From: Candidatus Sumerlaea chitinivorans
Lineage (GTDB): Bacteria > Sumerlaeota > Sumerlaeia > Sumerlaeales > Sumerlaeaceae
Length of the DNA stretch: 64,000 nucleotides
Direction of reading: 5' to 3'
Assembly: GCA_003290465.1 (NCBI GenBank)
Contig: CP030759.1
Span: forward strand, 2,492,572 to 2,556,571
Of the stretch, positions 17,097 to 26,535 are shown piece after piece. Below the pieces are notes generated by a model. That model saw only the letters and a list, made by a program, of their open reading frames with translations, did no database searches and was not told the origin of the DNA. Made by a program: the position numbers and the translations under genes. The first letter of the stretch is position 1, and each line of letters begins with the position of its first letter.

Positions 17097-18491
17097 ATGG
17101 CGCTACTCATCCGCAACGGACGCATCATCACCGCTACGGACGATTACGTGGCGGATCTGCTCATCGAGAATGAAACGATCTCGCTCATCGGCCGCGAGCT
17201 TGACGTTGAAGCCGACACGGTGCTCGATGCCAGCGGCAAGCTTGTCATCCCGGGCGGCGTCGATCCGCATGTGCACCTTGACCTGCCGGTGGGAAGTGTC
17301 ATTTCCAGCGATGATTACGAGACGGGCACGCGGGCAGCAGCCTGCGGGGGCACCACTACCATCCTCGACTTCCCGACTCAAGAGCGTGGTCGCTCCATGT
17401 TCGAGGCGCTCGATGTGTGGCAACGTAAGGCTGAGGGCAAGGCCTGCGTGGATTATGGGTTTCACATGATCGTAAGCGATTTGCCGCCCGAGCGCACCAA
17501 CGAGCTCGTGCGCCTCGTCGAGGTAGGCATTCCCAGCTTCAAGCTCTTCACCGCCTATCCCGACCGCCTGTACGTGGACGACGCGACCTTGTACCGCGCG
17601 ATGCGGGTTGCGGCCGAGCTCGGCGCCGTCGTTTGCATGCACGCCGAGAACGGCATCGTCATGGATGAAATCGTCAAGGAGGCGTGCCGAGAGGGGCGCA
17701 CAGCGCCGCGCTGGCATGCACATACCCGACCTGCGATCCTCGAGGGCGAGGCCGTCCACCGCTGCATCGCCATCGCCGCTGTCGCAAAAGCTCACCTATA
17801 CATTGTGCACATGTCTTGCGCGGCCGCTCTCGAACCCCTTCGGGCCGCGCGCGATCGCGGTCACCTTGTGTTCGGCGAAACTTGCCCGCAATACCTCATT
17901 CTCGACCAAGGTCTGTACGACGCAGAAGGGTTCGAGGGCGCGAAATGGGTGATGACCCCACCCCTGCGGACGAAAGCGGACCAAGCGGAACTCTGGAAAG
18001 CCCTGCGCGTCGGCGATCTCGCTACCGTCGGCACCGACCATTGCCCCTTCTGCTGGGCCGACAAGCAACGGGGTCAGAACGACTTCACCCGCATTCCCAA
18101 CGGCGCTCCCGGCATTGAGAACCGCTTGGCACTCCTCTACCACTTTGGCGTGCGGATGGGCCACCTGAGCCTGAACCGGTTCGTCGCCGTCACCTCCACC
18201 AACGCCGCAAAAATCTTTGGGCTTTTCCCCAAGAAGGGAACCATCGCCGTAGGGAGCGACGCTGATCTCGTCATTTGGGATCCCGATCACGAGGAGACCA
18301 TCAGCGTGGCGAATCCGCGCACCCACCACATGCGGGTGGACTACAATGCGTACGAGGGCACGCGTGTCGTTGGGTGGCCGGAAACCGTCATCCTGCGTGG
18401 AAAAGTGATTGCACGCAACGGGGAGTTCTGTGGTCAGGTGGGCGCCGGGCGCTTCCTCCCGCGCAAACCAAACCCTGAACCCGCCATCTGA
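17097..18491 (+). CDS. Dihydropyrimidinase / D-hydantoinase
   Basis: This 464-aa amidohydrolase opens dihydropyrimidine or 5-substituted hydantoin rings. The binuclear metal site is readable in order: HVH in GGVDPHVHLDL, the bridging carboxylated lysine in FKLFTAYP, His in VCMHAENG, His in YIVHMSC and Asp in GTDHCPF. Length and the ending 'GRFLPRKPN' fit the hydantoinase/dihydropyrimidinase group rather than dihydroorotase or allantoinase. No other pyrimidine-degradation genes flank it, so the in vivo substrate is open. A ribosome binding site is not obvious before the ATG. Confidence 0.88.
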   Translation: MALLIRNGRIITATDDYVADLLIENETISLIGRELDVEADTVLDASGKLVIPGGVDPHVHLDLPVGSVISSDDYETGTRAAACGGTTTILDFPTQERGRSMFEALDVWQRKAEGKACVDYGFHMIVSDLPPERTNELVRLVEVGIPSFKLFTAYPDRLYVDDATLYRAMRVAAELGAVVCMHAENGIVMDEIVKEACREGRTAPRWHAHTRPAILEGEAVHRCIAIAAVAKAHLYIVHMSCAAALEPLRAARDRGHLVFGETCPQYLILDQGLYDAEGFEGAKWVMTPPLRTKADQAELWKALRVGDLATVGTDHCPFCWADKQRGQNDFTRIPNGAPGIENRLALLYHFGVRMGHLSLNRFVAVTSTNAAKIFGLFPKKGTIAVGSDADLVIWDPDHEETISVANPRTHHMRVDYNAYEGTRVVGWPETVILRGKVIARNGEFCGQVGAGRFLPRKPNPEPAI

Positions 18492-18648
18492 TATGTGGCA
18501 CCACTTCGGCCGTCGGACCTTACAGTAGTCCCGAGGGGGTCGGTGCGCCTTCTGCGTTTCCTGCTTGCGATTCTGAGTTGACGCCGACCCAATTCTACTT
18601 TGCGCTCAAGGTACATAAGATAAGATTCCATGTAGGGAGTGATCAGCA

Positions 18649-21225
18649 TTGAAAACGCTCGTCTCGCTCATCTGCACTTTATGGGTGCTTGCTGCGGTAG
18701 CACATGTGCACGGGCAGGCTCCGGAACCCTCCGGCAGCGACGCGGCTGGCGGTGCCCCCACGACTTCCACCGTCGCGGACACGCTTCCGCCCCCATTGCT
18801 CGTGGACGCTGCAGGCAACAAAATTGAATCCCTGCCCAACAATCTCGAACGCGCCGATTTCATGCGCGCTCTCTACGTGGACGCACTTGGCCCAACACTG
18901 AAATCTCCGACAAGCATCAAGAAGCTCATTCAGGACTGTCGCGAAAACGGATTCGACACGGTTGTGGCTCAGGTACGCGTGTACGGCGACGCTCTCTATA
19001 AGTCGGACTTTGTACCGCGCTCGGTGGATCTCACCGGCGACTTTGATCCGCTCGATGCGCTTTGCAAGGAAGCCCGTTCGGGCGTTCCTCCGATTAAAGT
19101 CCACGCTTTGCTGGTGACGCTGCGCGTCGCCATGAAAGATACCACGCTTCAACCCAAGCATGTGGCGCTGGAGCACCGCGACTGGCTCACCCGCACCAAG
19201 GACGGCTCGGAGGCAGTGGGCGACGAGAAAAACGAGCTGTGGCTCGATCCGGGAGTAGTGGAGGTGCAAGACCACATCGCGTTGGTCGCGTCCGAAATCG
19301 CCCGGCGCTATCCGGTGGATGGCATTCAGCTCGATCGCGTGCGTTACCCGGACGTGACGCTCCAAGCGGGCTACAACCCTAAGGCGCTGGCGCGCTTTAA
19401 AGAAAGTGGCGGCGCAGAGAACCCGGATCCCAAAGATCCCAAATGGATCGAATGGCGGCGCGATCAGGTCACGGAACTCCTTCGCAAAACCCGCGAAGCA
19501 GTCCGTGCGGCCCGACCCGGCACGCTGGTGTCCGCTGCTGCGATTACCTACGGGACGCCGGCGGAAAGTGCCGAGGCCTTCGTGAAAACCTCCACCCCCG
19601 GCGCCGCTGCGCTGTGCGACTGGCTACGATGGGGCCGCGAAGGTATTGTGGATTTCATCGCGCTGATGAACTACAAAGCCGCAGCCACGCGCGCGAACGA
19701 ATTCGAAGGCTGGACCAAGTTCGCCCTCGAAAACAAGGGCCAAGCAAAGGTGGTCGTGGTCGTGGGTGGTTGGCTCAATAGTTCCAAGCATACGGCAGCG
19801 CTCATGCTTTTGCCAATTTTTGACGCGCGAGCAGACGGCGTCGGACTCTACAGCTATCACCAGCCCGCGGCAGGAGGCGAGTTGCCCGAGGCGGCGTTCT
19901 CGGTCATTCGCTCCGTACTTAAGAAAGAAAGCGTGGCTCGCCGAATTCCTCAGCTCGCACCGATTGTCACCGCACCGTTGGCGAATGACAAAACCGCAGC
20001 CTTGGCGCGTTTGGAGAAACTTACCGCTGTGCTCAGCGGAGCTGGGGCGGTGCCGGTAGCCAGCACCGCCGCCACCCCTGCGCTCCCGTCGCTTGCCGGT
20101 GCAAGCGCATCTCCCACACCCGCGGCGTCGCTCCCCCCGTTGCAAGCAGCTATGAGCGCTGTAAGTGCCACACCTCAGGCGGGTTTGCCCTCACTGGCCC
20201 AAGCGGCACCCCAAGGCATCACTTCGGCTCTGCCACCGCTTTCCGCTGCGGCACAAGCTGCTGCTCCCTCCTCAGGCCTCCCCGTGTTGGCCCAAGCCAT
20301 TACCGAAACTCCTGCTCCGCAAGCTCCGCCGGCAGCACCTCTGATTCCAACGCTGCCACCTTTGAGCGCAGCTGCTACACAACCTGCTCCCGCCCAGCCA
20401 AGTGGCGAGCCACTTGCGAGCGCAACTGGCGCTCCTGCATTGCCACCACTGACAGCGAAGTCGACGCCTGAGAGCACTCCTCCACCGCCGGCGCAGCTTA
20501 CTCCCCCTGCGGAGGTCCAAGCTTCGACTGCAGCTCCGATGCTGCCGCCGTTGGCACCCCCTGCGACGACGCCAGCACCTGTAGTCGCCCAGCAGGCCGC
20601 CCCCATAAACCCGTTTGCGGGGATGGAGCCGCCGACGCCAGCGCCTCCGTTGGTACCTGCACTGCAGGTCACGCCTCCCACAGAACTTGCCCCTGCAGCC
20701 GCCGCCACGCCACAACCTGAGTCATCCACCGCTTTCGCAGAGCAACTCAAGCGCATGGGTATTCCTTCGGCTGAGACTCGCGGCTCAATCAATATCCCGG
20801 CTGGCACGACTGGCGAAACCAACTTCAGTGCGGCCGCTGTGAGCACCCCTCCGCCCGCGCCAACGTTCGTGGCCCCCACCGTGGTTGCACCCGCAGAGCC
20901 CACTCGCGCTCCGGTCAACGTCAGCGCTCTGATGCCGAAACCCACACCCAAAGACTTCTCCTCAAGCGCGGATTCGCCGTTCTTCCGTCAAACTCCAGCG
21001 GCCGGGCCTCGCAATTACGCTCCGGCTCCTGCACCCACCACCCCCGTGACGGTAGCTGGGGGAGGGGACATGGAGATTATCGTGCTCAAGAACGGCTCGT
21101 CGTTCGTTGGCAAGGTCCTCGAACGTCAACCTTCGGTGTGGAAAATTCGGCTGCCCAATGGCAGTGTGATTGCTGTGCCCGCCGCGAAAATTGCGGGAAC
21201 GCGACCGATGACGCCTCAGCAGTAA
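18649..21225 (+). CDS. Secreted GH10-like (GHL10/DUF187) protein with LPxL-repeat linker
   Basis: This 858-aa protein starts at TTG with GGGAGTGA ahead and carries a signal peptide (MKTLVSLICTLWVLAAVAHVHG). Residues about 64-420 form a TIM-barrel-like GHL10 domain: FMRALYVDALGPTL, VVAQVRVYGDALY, the IQLDRVRYP motif and FIALMNYK. These enzymes are thought to act on glycans, often of the cell envelope. Then comes a long Pro/Ala-rich linker with about eight LPxL units at 477-632. Further low complexity follows, and a small beta domain at about 808-855 (EIIVLKNGSSFVGKVLERQ). A second GHL10 gene lies at 51951-53453. The substrate is unknown. Confidence 0.8.
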   Translation: MKTLVSLICTLWVLAAVAHVHGQAPEPSGSDAAGGAPTTSTVADTLPPPLLVDAAGNKIESLPNNLERADFMRALYVDALGPTLKSPTSIKKLIQDCRENGFDTVVAQVRVYGDALYKSDFVPRSVDLTGDFDPLDALCKEARSGVPPIKVHALLVTLRVAMKDTTLQPKHVALEHRDWLTRTKDGSEAVGDEKNELWLDPGVVEVQDHIALVASEIARRYPVDGIQLDRVRYPDVTLQAGYNPKALARFKESGGAENPDPKDPKWIEWRRDQVTELLRKTREAVRAARPGTLVSAAAITYGTPAESAEAFVKTSTPGAAALCDWLRWGREGIVDFIALMNYKAAATRANEFEGWTKFALENKGQAKVVVVVGGWLNSSKHTAALMLLPIFDARADGVGLYSYHQPAAGGELPEAAFSVIRSVLKKESVARRIPQLAPIVTAPLANDKTAALARLEKLTAVLSGAGAVPVASTAATPALPSLAGASASPTPAASLPPLQAAMSAVSATPQAGLPSLAQAAPQGITSALPPLSAAAQAAAPSSGLPVLAQAITETPAPQAPPAAPLIPTLPPLSAAATQPAPAQPSGEPLASATGAPALPPLTAKSTPESTPPPPAQLTPPAEVQASTAAPMLPPLAPPATTPAPVVAQQAAPINPFAGMEPPTPAPPLVPALQVTPPTELAPAAAATPQPESSTAFAEQLKRMGIPSAETRGSINIPAGTTGETNFSAAAVSTPPPAPTFVAPTVVAPAEPTRAPVNVSALMPKPTPKDFSSSADSPFFRQTPAAGPRNYAPAPAPTTPVTVAGGGDMEIIVLKNGSSFVGKVLERQPSVWKIRLPNGSVIAVPAAKIAGTRPMTPQQ

Positions 21226-21411
21226 CGGAATTTCACTCCTTCGGGAGGTGCCTTCGTCGTCTCGAGCTCGGAATCCGGACATGAGGCGCCCCGCAGATCT
21301 GGCTGGTGCTGCCCATGCAAAAGCCAGTACGGGCACTTTGGATCATTCGCACGAGAAGTTTAGTGCTTCAGAAGCGCAAGATTACGATCCGCAAGCGGAA
21401 GGGTGGTCATC

Positions 21412-22353
21412 ATGTCTTTGCGACGTGTACTTCGTCGTGTTCCTTACCTCAGGAGTTTGTATCGCTGGGCAAAGGTTGCGCCGCACGCCCTAAAGCAAGG
21501 CGTGTATCCGGCCGGACATTTTTATTCGCCGATTCCCGACCCCGCCGACGTTGAAGCGCGCCTCAACTCGGCCGCCCAGATGCCAGAGGAGCTCCCCGGG
21601 ATCCCGCTCTATCCTGAACGCCAACGAGACCTTCTGAAACACTACGCGCAATATTCCAAGGATCTCCCTTTTGCGGAGCACCCCACCCCTCAGTTTCGCT
21701 ATTATTACGAGAATGACTTCTTCTCCTATGCGGATGCGATTTTTCTTTATTGCTTCTTGCGGCACCACCAACCCCGCCGCGTGGTGGAAATTGGCTCCGG
21801 TTTTTCTTCGGCGGTCATGCTCGATACCGCGGATCGTTTTCTCAGCCCCTCGCCTCAGTTCACGTTTATTGAGCCCTACCCCGAGCGCCTGAACTCACTT
21901 CTTCGCCCTGAAGATTCCCAACGCGTGAGGATCATCGAAAAACCTCTTCAACAGGCGCCCATTGAGGTGATTGGAGAACTCGAAGCTGGCGATCTACTGT
22001 TCATTGATTCCAGCCACGTCGTGAAGTTCGGTAGCGACGTTCAACTCATCTTCTACGAAATTCTCCCTCGCCTCCGCCCCGGTGTCTACGTGCATTTTCA
22101 CGACGTCTTCTACCCGTTCGAATACCCCGCCCATTGGCTGCGCGAAGGGCGTTACTGGAATGAGGACTATTTTCTCCGCGTCTTCCTCTACGGCAACGCC
22201 CTGTGGAGCATTTATTTCTTCAACCACTTCGTCTGGCTTCGCTTCCGGGATTTCTTGCAAGAGCACATGCCCCTATGCCTTCGCAATCCAGGCGGAAGCC
22301 TTTATCTTATTCGCGAAAACGCCGAGTGGCCCCCAGCACGCAAGCCAAGCTGA
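21412..22353 (+). CDS. Class I SAM-dependent methyltransferase-like protein
   Basis: This 313-aa protein has the SAM-binding motif RRVVEIGSGFSSAVML at about residues 121-136 and an acidic motif II region (FTFIEPYPERL). 'GDLLFIDSSHVVKFGSD' fits the Methyltransf_24 group. The N-terminal basic helix (MSLRRVLRRVPYLRSLYRW) is amphipathic. AAGGG eight bases ahead supports the ATG at 21412. A GTG three codons earlier is less likely. Its 3' end overlaps the convergent hydrolase gene by 52 bases. The substrate is unknown; similar proteins often lie in polysaccharide gene clusters. Confidence 0.78.
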   Translation: MSLRRVLRRVPYLRSLYRWAKVAPHALKQGVYPAGHFYSPIPDPADVEARLNSAAQMPEELPGIPLYPERQRDLLKHYAQYSKDLPFAEHPTPQFRYYYENDFFSYADAIFLYCFLRHHQPRRVVEIGSGFSSAVMLDTADRFLSPSPQFTFIEPYPERLNSLLRPEDSQRVRIIEKPLQQAPIEVIGELEAGDLLFIDSSHVVKFGSDVQLIFYEILPRLRPGVYVHFHDVFYPFEYPAHWLREGRYWNEDYFLRVFLYGNALWSIYFFNHFVWLRFRDFLQEHMPLCLRNPGGSLYLIRENAEWPPARKPS

Positions 22354-23264
22354 TTTTCTAACCAGTCAAACGCTTGTTCTCGGACCGTTTCGGGGAAATC
22401 GTGTCCAGCCTCGTGGAGCATGACTTCACAGCGGCACTCGAGTCCCCACTCGCGTGCCCGTTGACGAGCCCGGTCGGCGAGCTCGCGCGCAAGCGGACCA
22501 TCAGCACTGCCACCCCCGACAATCAAAAACGGCCGCGGGGCGCCGAGGAGGAGAAGGTCGTCGTGGTCCCGCCGCTCCCTGCGAAGGATCTCTACGCGTT
22601 CACCTAGATACCACGACGCGTCCCAATTAGAGGAACCCAGTGCAATACCTCCTTCGCTCGCGACCGCGGCGCACACTCGTTCATCAAATGCGGCAAGGTA
22701 GAGCGTTTCCTTCGCCCCAAGCGAATGCCCAACGGCCGCAATTGCGCCCGGTAAGACATCGCCCCGCTCCATAAGCACGTCCACAGCACGCATCCCGTCC
22801 CAGAGCATTTTTCCCATGCCACATAGCCCCGGCGCGACAAGCTCCAGCTCAGCCACCGCGTCGAGCCACGTTTTCCCCCGGTAACCATAGATGAAGCATT
22901 TCGGGCAGAGCACAACAAATCCCCGCCGCACCAGCGCTAAACCCAAGTGGCGTGTCGGCGCGGACGCCAGCCCCACTGGCTGACGAATGTGCGCATCTGT
23001 TGTGGCATGAAATACCACCGCTGCCGGCAACCGCTCGGCTTTGGGCTCTAACGGTTCGAGCAAGTACGCCTCCGTGCGAGCGTCCTTTTCCGTCGCATAG
23101 ATGAGAAGCACGCGCCGATGGTCCGGCTGCTCCTCGATCGACTGTACCTCGACCTCCAGCGGGACCCGCTGGGGCATTGGACCCAAAAGCCTGAGCCACC
23201 GCTCACGCAGATGCATCTGCTCCTCCCACCTCGTCGACATAGACGTCTCACTTTTCTCACTCAT
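22302..23264 (-). CDS. Alpha/beta hydrolase, dienelactone-hydrolase-like
   Basis: This 320-aa protein has the nucleophile elbow GHSLG (Ser at about 181), with an upstream 'PAAVVFHATTDAH' oxyanion strand. 'PFLIVGGGSADGP' is a plausible acid-residue loop, and a C-terminal HEAGHDFPE holds the likely catalytic His. The layout resembles dienelactone hydrolases and acetyl-xylan-esterase-like proteins. No signal peptide is visible. The start could be the ATG at 23264 or 23240; neither has a strong ribosome binding site. It converges with and overlaps the methyltransferase gene. The substrate is unknown. Confidence 0.75.
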   Translation of the reverse strand: MSEKSETSMSTRWEEQMHLRERWLRLLGPMPQRVPLEVEVQSIEEQPDHRRVLLIYATEKDARTEAYLLEPLEPKAERLPAAVVFHATTDAHIRQPVGLASAPTRHLGLALVRRGFVVLCPKCFIYGYRGKTWLDAVAELELVAPGLCGMGKMLWDGMRAVDVLMERGDVLPGAIAAVGHSLGAKETLYLAAFDERVCAAVASEGGIALGSSNWDASWYLGERVEILRRERRDHDDLLLLGAPRPFLIVGGGSADGPLARELADRARQRAREWGLECRCEVMLHEAGHDFPETVREQAFDWLENQLGLRAGGHSAFSRIR

Positions 23265-23476
23265 GTTGCGCCTAAGCCAGAGCGCCTTCCAGTGTGACGT
23301 CAAGCGCGGAGCTCACAACTCTTCGCTAAGGGCCGATCAGCTCGGTCGAAGGAACCTTTTACATTGACGAGGAAGCTCCCCGAGGTCAACTTGGAATGAT
23401 TTAGCGGGCGGTCTAACTGCGAGATCTCAGTAAATCCGCATGCGCAAAGCGCGTGTGCGCGCAAGGAGCGAATTCA

Positions 23477-24715
23477 ATGATGCTTCATTTACGCTGTATT
23501 GTTTGCGGTCGCGAATACCCAGCCGACAATCGCCTGACCTGTGAAAGCTGTGGCCCTCGCGAAGGAATTCTCGACGTCATTTACGACTACGAACGCGCAC
23601 GCCGAACGCTAACCCCCGAGAGTCTTGCGGCTCGCCCACGGAATCACTGGCGCTATCGTGAGTTGCTCCCCATCGCACCAACAACGCCTCTTCCGCCACT
23701 CCAGGTTGGGTGGACCCCCCTCTACGAAGCACCGCGTCTTGCGCGCCACTGCGGTGTCGCTCGGCTCTGGATCAAAGACGACGGCCGGAATCCCACTGCC
23801 TCTTTCAAGGACCGAGCCTCGAGCGTTGGCGTGGCCAAAGCCCTCGAATTCGGATTCAACACCGTCGCGTGCGCATCCACTGGCAACGCCGCGAGCTCCC
23901 TCGCTGGCATGGCAGCCTCCGTCGGTTTGCGCAGCTTCATTTTCGTGCCGCAGCGGGCACCAGAGCCCAAAGTGGCTCAGCTTCTGCTCTTCGGCGCCAC
24001 CGTTCTGCGCGTACAAGGCACCTACGACCAAGCCTACGACCTGTGCTCGCAGGCTGTTCAACGTTACGGATGGTACAATCGCAACTGTGCCATCAATCCC
24101 TATCTCGTCGAAGGGAAGAAGACGGCCGGGCTCGAGATTGGCGAACAACTTGCGGACACCCCGCCGGATTGGGTCGCCGTGAGCGTCGGGGACGGGTGCA
24201 CTATCGCCGGCGTTTGGAAAGGATTACTGGAGATGCACAAGGTCGGCATTCTTACCCGCCTTCCGCGCCTCCTTGGCGTGCAAGCGGAAGGATCTCCCGC
24301 TGTGGCTCGGCAGTTTGCTCGAGAAGGAGAGCCACCACTGGGGAATGAGCCGGCCAGCACCATTGCGGATTCCATCTGCGTGGCTGTTCCACGCAACTGG
24401 CGGAAAGCCGTCCGAGCCGTGCGCGACTCACGTGGGACCTACGTCACGGTCTCAGACGATGAGATTTTGGAGGCATTGCGCATCACACCGCAATTGACGG
24501 GCGTCTTCGGTGAGCCCGCTGCGGTCGCCACCGTCGCCGGCGTGGCACGTGCCCGACAGCAGAACATCATTACTCAGCATGAAAGCGTCCTCGTGATTAT
24601 CACAGGGAACGGCCTGAAGGACATTCGCACCGCAAGCCAAGCCGCCGGCTCTCCGCACGATATTCCCCCCACTCTCGACGCAGTCGCAGAAGTGTGCGAA
24701 ACAAAGAGGACCTGA
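23477..24715 (+). CDS. thrC: Threonine synthase
   Basis: This 412-aa PLP enzyme converts O-phospho-L-homoserine to threonine. An N-terminal zinc-ribbon-like module (LRCIVCGREY...LTCESCG) precedes the fold-type II domain. PLP Lys is at about residue 111 in NPTASFKDRASS, followed by ACASTGNAASSLAG and the later GDGCTIAGVWKG loop. This architecture is the common bacterial/archaeal short ThrC. AAGGAG eight bases before the ATG at 23477 fixes the start. A TTG-type upstream start would add eight residues. No hom or thrB gene is adjacent. Confidence 0.92.
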   Translation: MMLHLRCIVCGREYPADNRLTCESCGPREGILDVIYDYERARRTLTPESLAARPRNHWRYRELLPIAPTTPLPPLQVGWTPLYEAPRLARHCGVARLWIKDDGRNPTASFKDRASSVGVAKALEFGFNTVACASTGNAASSLAGMAASVGLRSFIFVPQRAPEPKVAQLLLFGATVLRVQGTYDQAYDLCSQAVQRYGWYNRNCAINPYLVEGKKTAGLEIGEQLADTPPDWVAVSVGDGCTIAGVWKGLLEMHKVGILTRLPRLLGVQAEGSPAVARQFAREGEPPLGNEPASTIADSICVAVPRNWRKAVRAVRDSRGTYVTVSDDEILEALRITPQLTGVFGEPAAVATVAGVARARQQNIITQHESVLVIITGNGLKDIRTASQAAGSPHDIPPTLDAVAEVCETKRT

Positions 24716-24882
24716 AGCGGCTCCCCTCTGGAGGCTTGGGCTCGAATGCTTCGGCGCAGACGGTAATACCGCGATCCTGAGCTATTTGCCATGATTCCCT
24801 GCGCGTGCCCGTCCCACGTACTGCGCCTCGCAGAAATGATTTCGGGAATTTCTCTGTTCGGCTGTTGCAATAAAACCACAGC

Positions 24883-25122
24883 ATGACTCCGAAAAAACGC
24901 TTCGCGTGTAATATTGGCTGGACAGGCCGCATTATCCGCGCCGTCACGGGTCTCGTTCTCGTGGCAGATGCGTACCTACTCTATCGCTATGACATGCCCT
25001 CGGGTGGTCTCGGTTCCCGGGTGCTCCAAGGGCTGATTGCGCTTATCGGCGCTTTCGCAATCTTCGAAGGCGCGATTGGCTGGTGTGCGGTTCGCGCCCT
25101 TGGGATTCGGACACGGTTTTAG
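24883..25122 (+). CDS. DUF2892 inner-membrane protein
   Basis: This 79-aa protein carries two hydrophobic helices (GRIIRAVTGLVLVADAYLLY and VLQGLIALIGAFAIFEGAIG) and the opening 'CNIGWTGRIIR', the usual N-terminal pattern of DUF2892. A final Trp-Cys follows. The domain occurs alone, as here, or fused to rhodanese domains as in YgaP. The function is not known. It lies 167 bases after thrC on the same strand. Confidence 0.78.
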   Translation: MTPKKRFACNIGWTGRIIRAVTGLVLVADAYLLYRYDMPSGGLGSRVLQGLIALIGAFAIFEGAIGWCAVRALGIRTRF

Positions 25123-25257
25123 GTAACCCCGAAAGTGTCTGCGTGTGAGCTTACAGGAAAATGTAAAGTTGCCTCATGCGTGCGTTCCCGCTGAATTGAG
25201 TTCCCGACAAGAGCGAAAACATTCCACGCCGCCTTCTGTTTGAAGGGCAGAAATGAG

Positions 25258-26367
25258 ATGCGCGCCTCCAAGCTGAATTTTGGCTCCTCAGGCACGCTAT
25301 TGTTGGATTTACCTATGACGTCACATCGTTCAATTTCGCTCTTCGGAATTATCCCTTTTTTGCTGATACACGGTTTACTACTGGGCCAACCCACAGTCCA
25401 GGCAGAGCAAACAGCCGAGCCTCAGCCCAAACGAAATCCCCTGAGTCGCATCTTCAGCAAAAAGGCTCGCCCCAGCCCGACGCCGACCCCGACGTCGCCC
25501 GCAGCACCGATTGAGCTGGAGCAAGCGTCGAAGCCCCAAAGCCGCACTTCCCCCCCTCAGTCTTTGTATAATTTGGGGCGTTCAGGCTCCTCCACTGTCT
25601 CCGCGGGCGAAAACGCAGCTCCAACCGCACACCGCCGAACCCAACAGCAACGCACACGCGCCACGAAATCCATTGCCGACGTCAGCGACCGCGTGAAATC
25701 TGCCGGAAAGAGCGAGTCCACAACAGCGCCCCAAACCATTAGCTCGTGGCTAACCGGCCGAAAGCTGGTGGCTCTCACCTACGACGACGGCCCCCACCCC
25801 ACGATCACACCTAAGCTCATCGAGCTTCTGAAAAGTAAGAACACCCCTGCCACGTTCTTTCTCCTTGGCCAGTCGGTAAAGGCTTACCCAGCCATTGCGC
25901 ACCAGTTGGCCGAAAACGGCTTCGAGGTTGGAAACCACAGTTTCTCCCACCCGCAGCTGACAAAACTGAGCGACGAAGCGATTCGCCGCGAACTCGCCCA
26001 GTGCGCCGAACTTATCACCTCGGCGACAGGAGGTGCCCCCATTCGTGTGATGCGTCCCACGTATGGAGCACACAACGAGCGCGTGCGTCGAATCGCCAAC
26101 GAAATGGGCTATAAAATCATTCTTTGGGACGTGGACACGAACGATTGGCGAAAACGCACCACCGACCAAATGGTCGCGACCATTCTTTCCTCAGCGACGG
26201 ATGGCTCGATCATCCTCATGCACGACCGTTACCCGACCACGCTGGAAACCACCGCCGCCGTCATTGATGAGCTTCGCGCCCGAGGCTTTACCTTTGTGAC
26301 AGTTTCCGAAATGCTTGAGCAGCCACGCGTAGCTCCTAACAGGAAGCAAGAACCGCGACGCCTCTAA
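25258..26367 (+). CDS. Polysaccharide deacetylase, NodB type
   Basis: This 369-aa protein carries a NodB homology domain in its C-terminal half with all five motifs: TYDDGP, HSFSHP, RPTYG (Thr where Pro is usual), DVDTNDW and LMHD. Such carbohydrate esterase family 4 enzymes remove N-acetyl groups from peptidoglycan or chitin-like polymers. A hydrophobic stretch (SLFGIIPFLLIHGLLLGQ) acts as signal peptide. About 130 residues of Ser/Thr/Pro/Arg-rich linker precede the catalytic domain. The start is uncertain: ATG at 25258 (AAGGG upstream), or ATG at 25315, which would give a more normal-length signal peptide. Confidence 0.87.
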   Translation: MRASKLNFGSSGTLLLDLPMTSHRSISLFGIIPFLLIHGLLLGQPTVQAEQTAEPQPKRNPLSRIFSKKARPSPTPTPTSPAAPIELEQASKPQSRTSPPQSLYNLGRSGSSTVSAGENAAPTAHRRTQQQRTRATKSIADVSDRVKSAGKSESTTAPQTISSWLTGRKLVALTYDDGPHPTITPKLIELLKSKNTPATFFLLGQSVKAYPAIAHQLAENGFEVGNHSFSHPQLTKLSDEAIRRELAQCAELITSATGGAPIRVMRPTYGAHNERVRRIANEMGYKIILWDVDTNDWRKRTTDQMVATILSSATDGSIILMHDRYPTTLETTAAVIDELRARGFTFVTVSEMLEQPRVAPNRKQEPRRL

Positions 26368-26445
26368 CGCTTGCGCGCCACGCCATGCCTTGGTGATTCA
26401 AAAACGTCTGTATTGCTTCTTGACCTCCGTCCCAACAACAGAAGA

Positions 26446-26473
26446 TTCACTCCACGAATTTTTTCACTATTAT
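26446..26473 (+). promoter_or_regulatory. Candidate sigma-70 promoter
   Basis: -35 TTCACT (26446-26451, 4/6) and -10 TATTAT (26468-26473, 5/6) are separated by 16 bases, 62 bases upstream of the ATG at 26536. The surrounding sequence is AT-rich compared with the rest of the window. Confidence 0.4.
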
Positions 26474-26535
26474 GACATTTTTGTGGTTGAACTGCCTCTA
26501 CTGTGCCAGACTTGTTAGTAGGTGTAGGGTGTGAC

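Noticed and set aside
18536-18589. Riboswitch or terminator between dihydropyrimidinase and the GH10-like gene
   Set aside because: GGGTCGG and CCGACCC can pair but the loop is about 40 bases and no T-run or known aptamer is seen.
20175-20951. 258-codon minus-strand open frame rich in Gly and Ala
   Set aside because: It is antisense to the Pro/Ala-rich linker of the GH10-like gene; composition mirrors that linker and no domain or start signal is seen.
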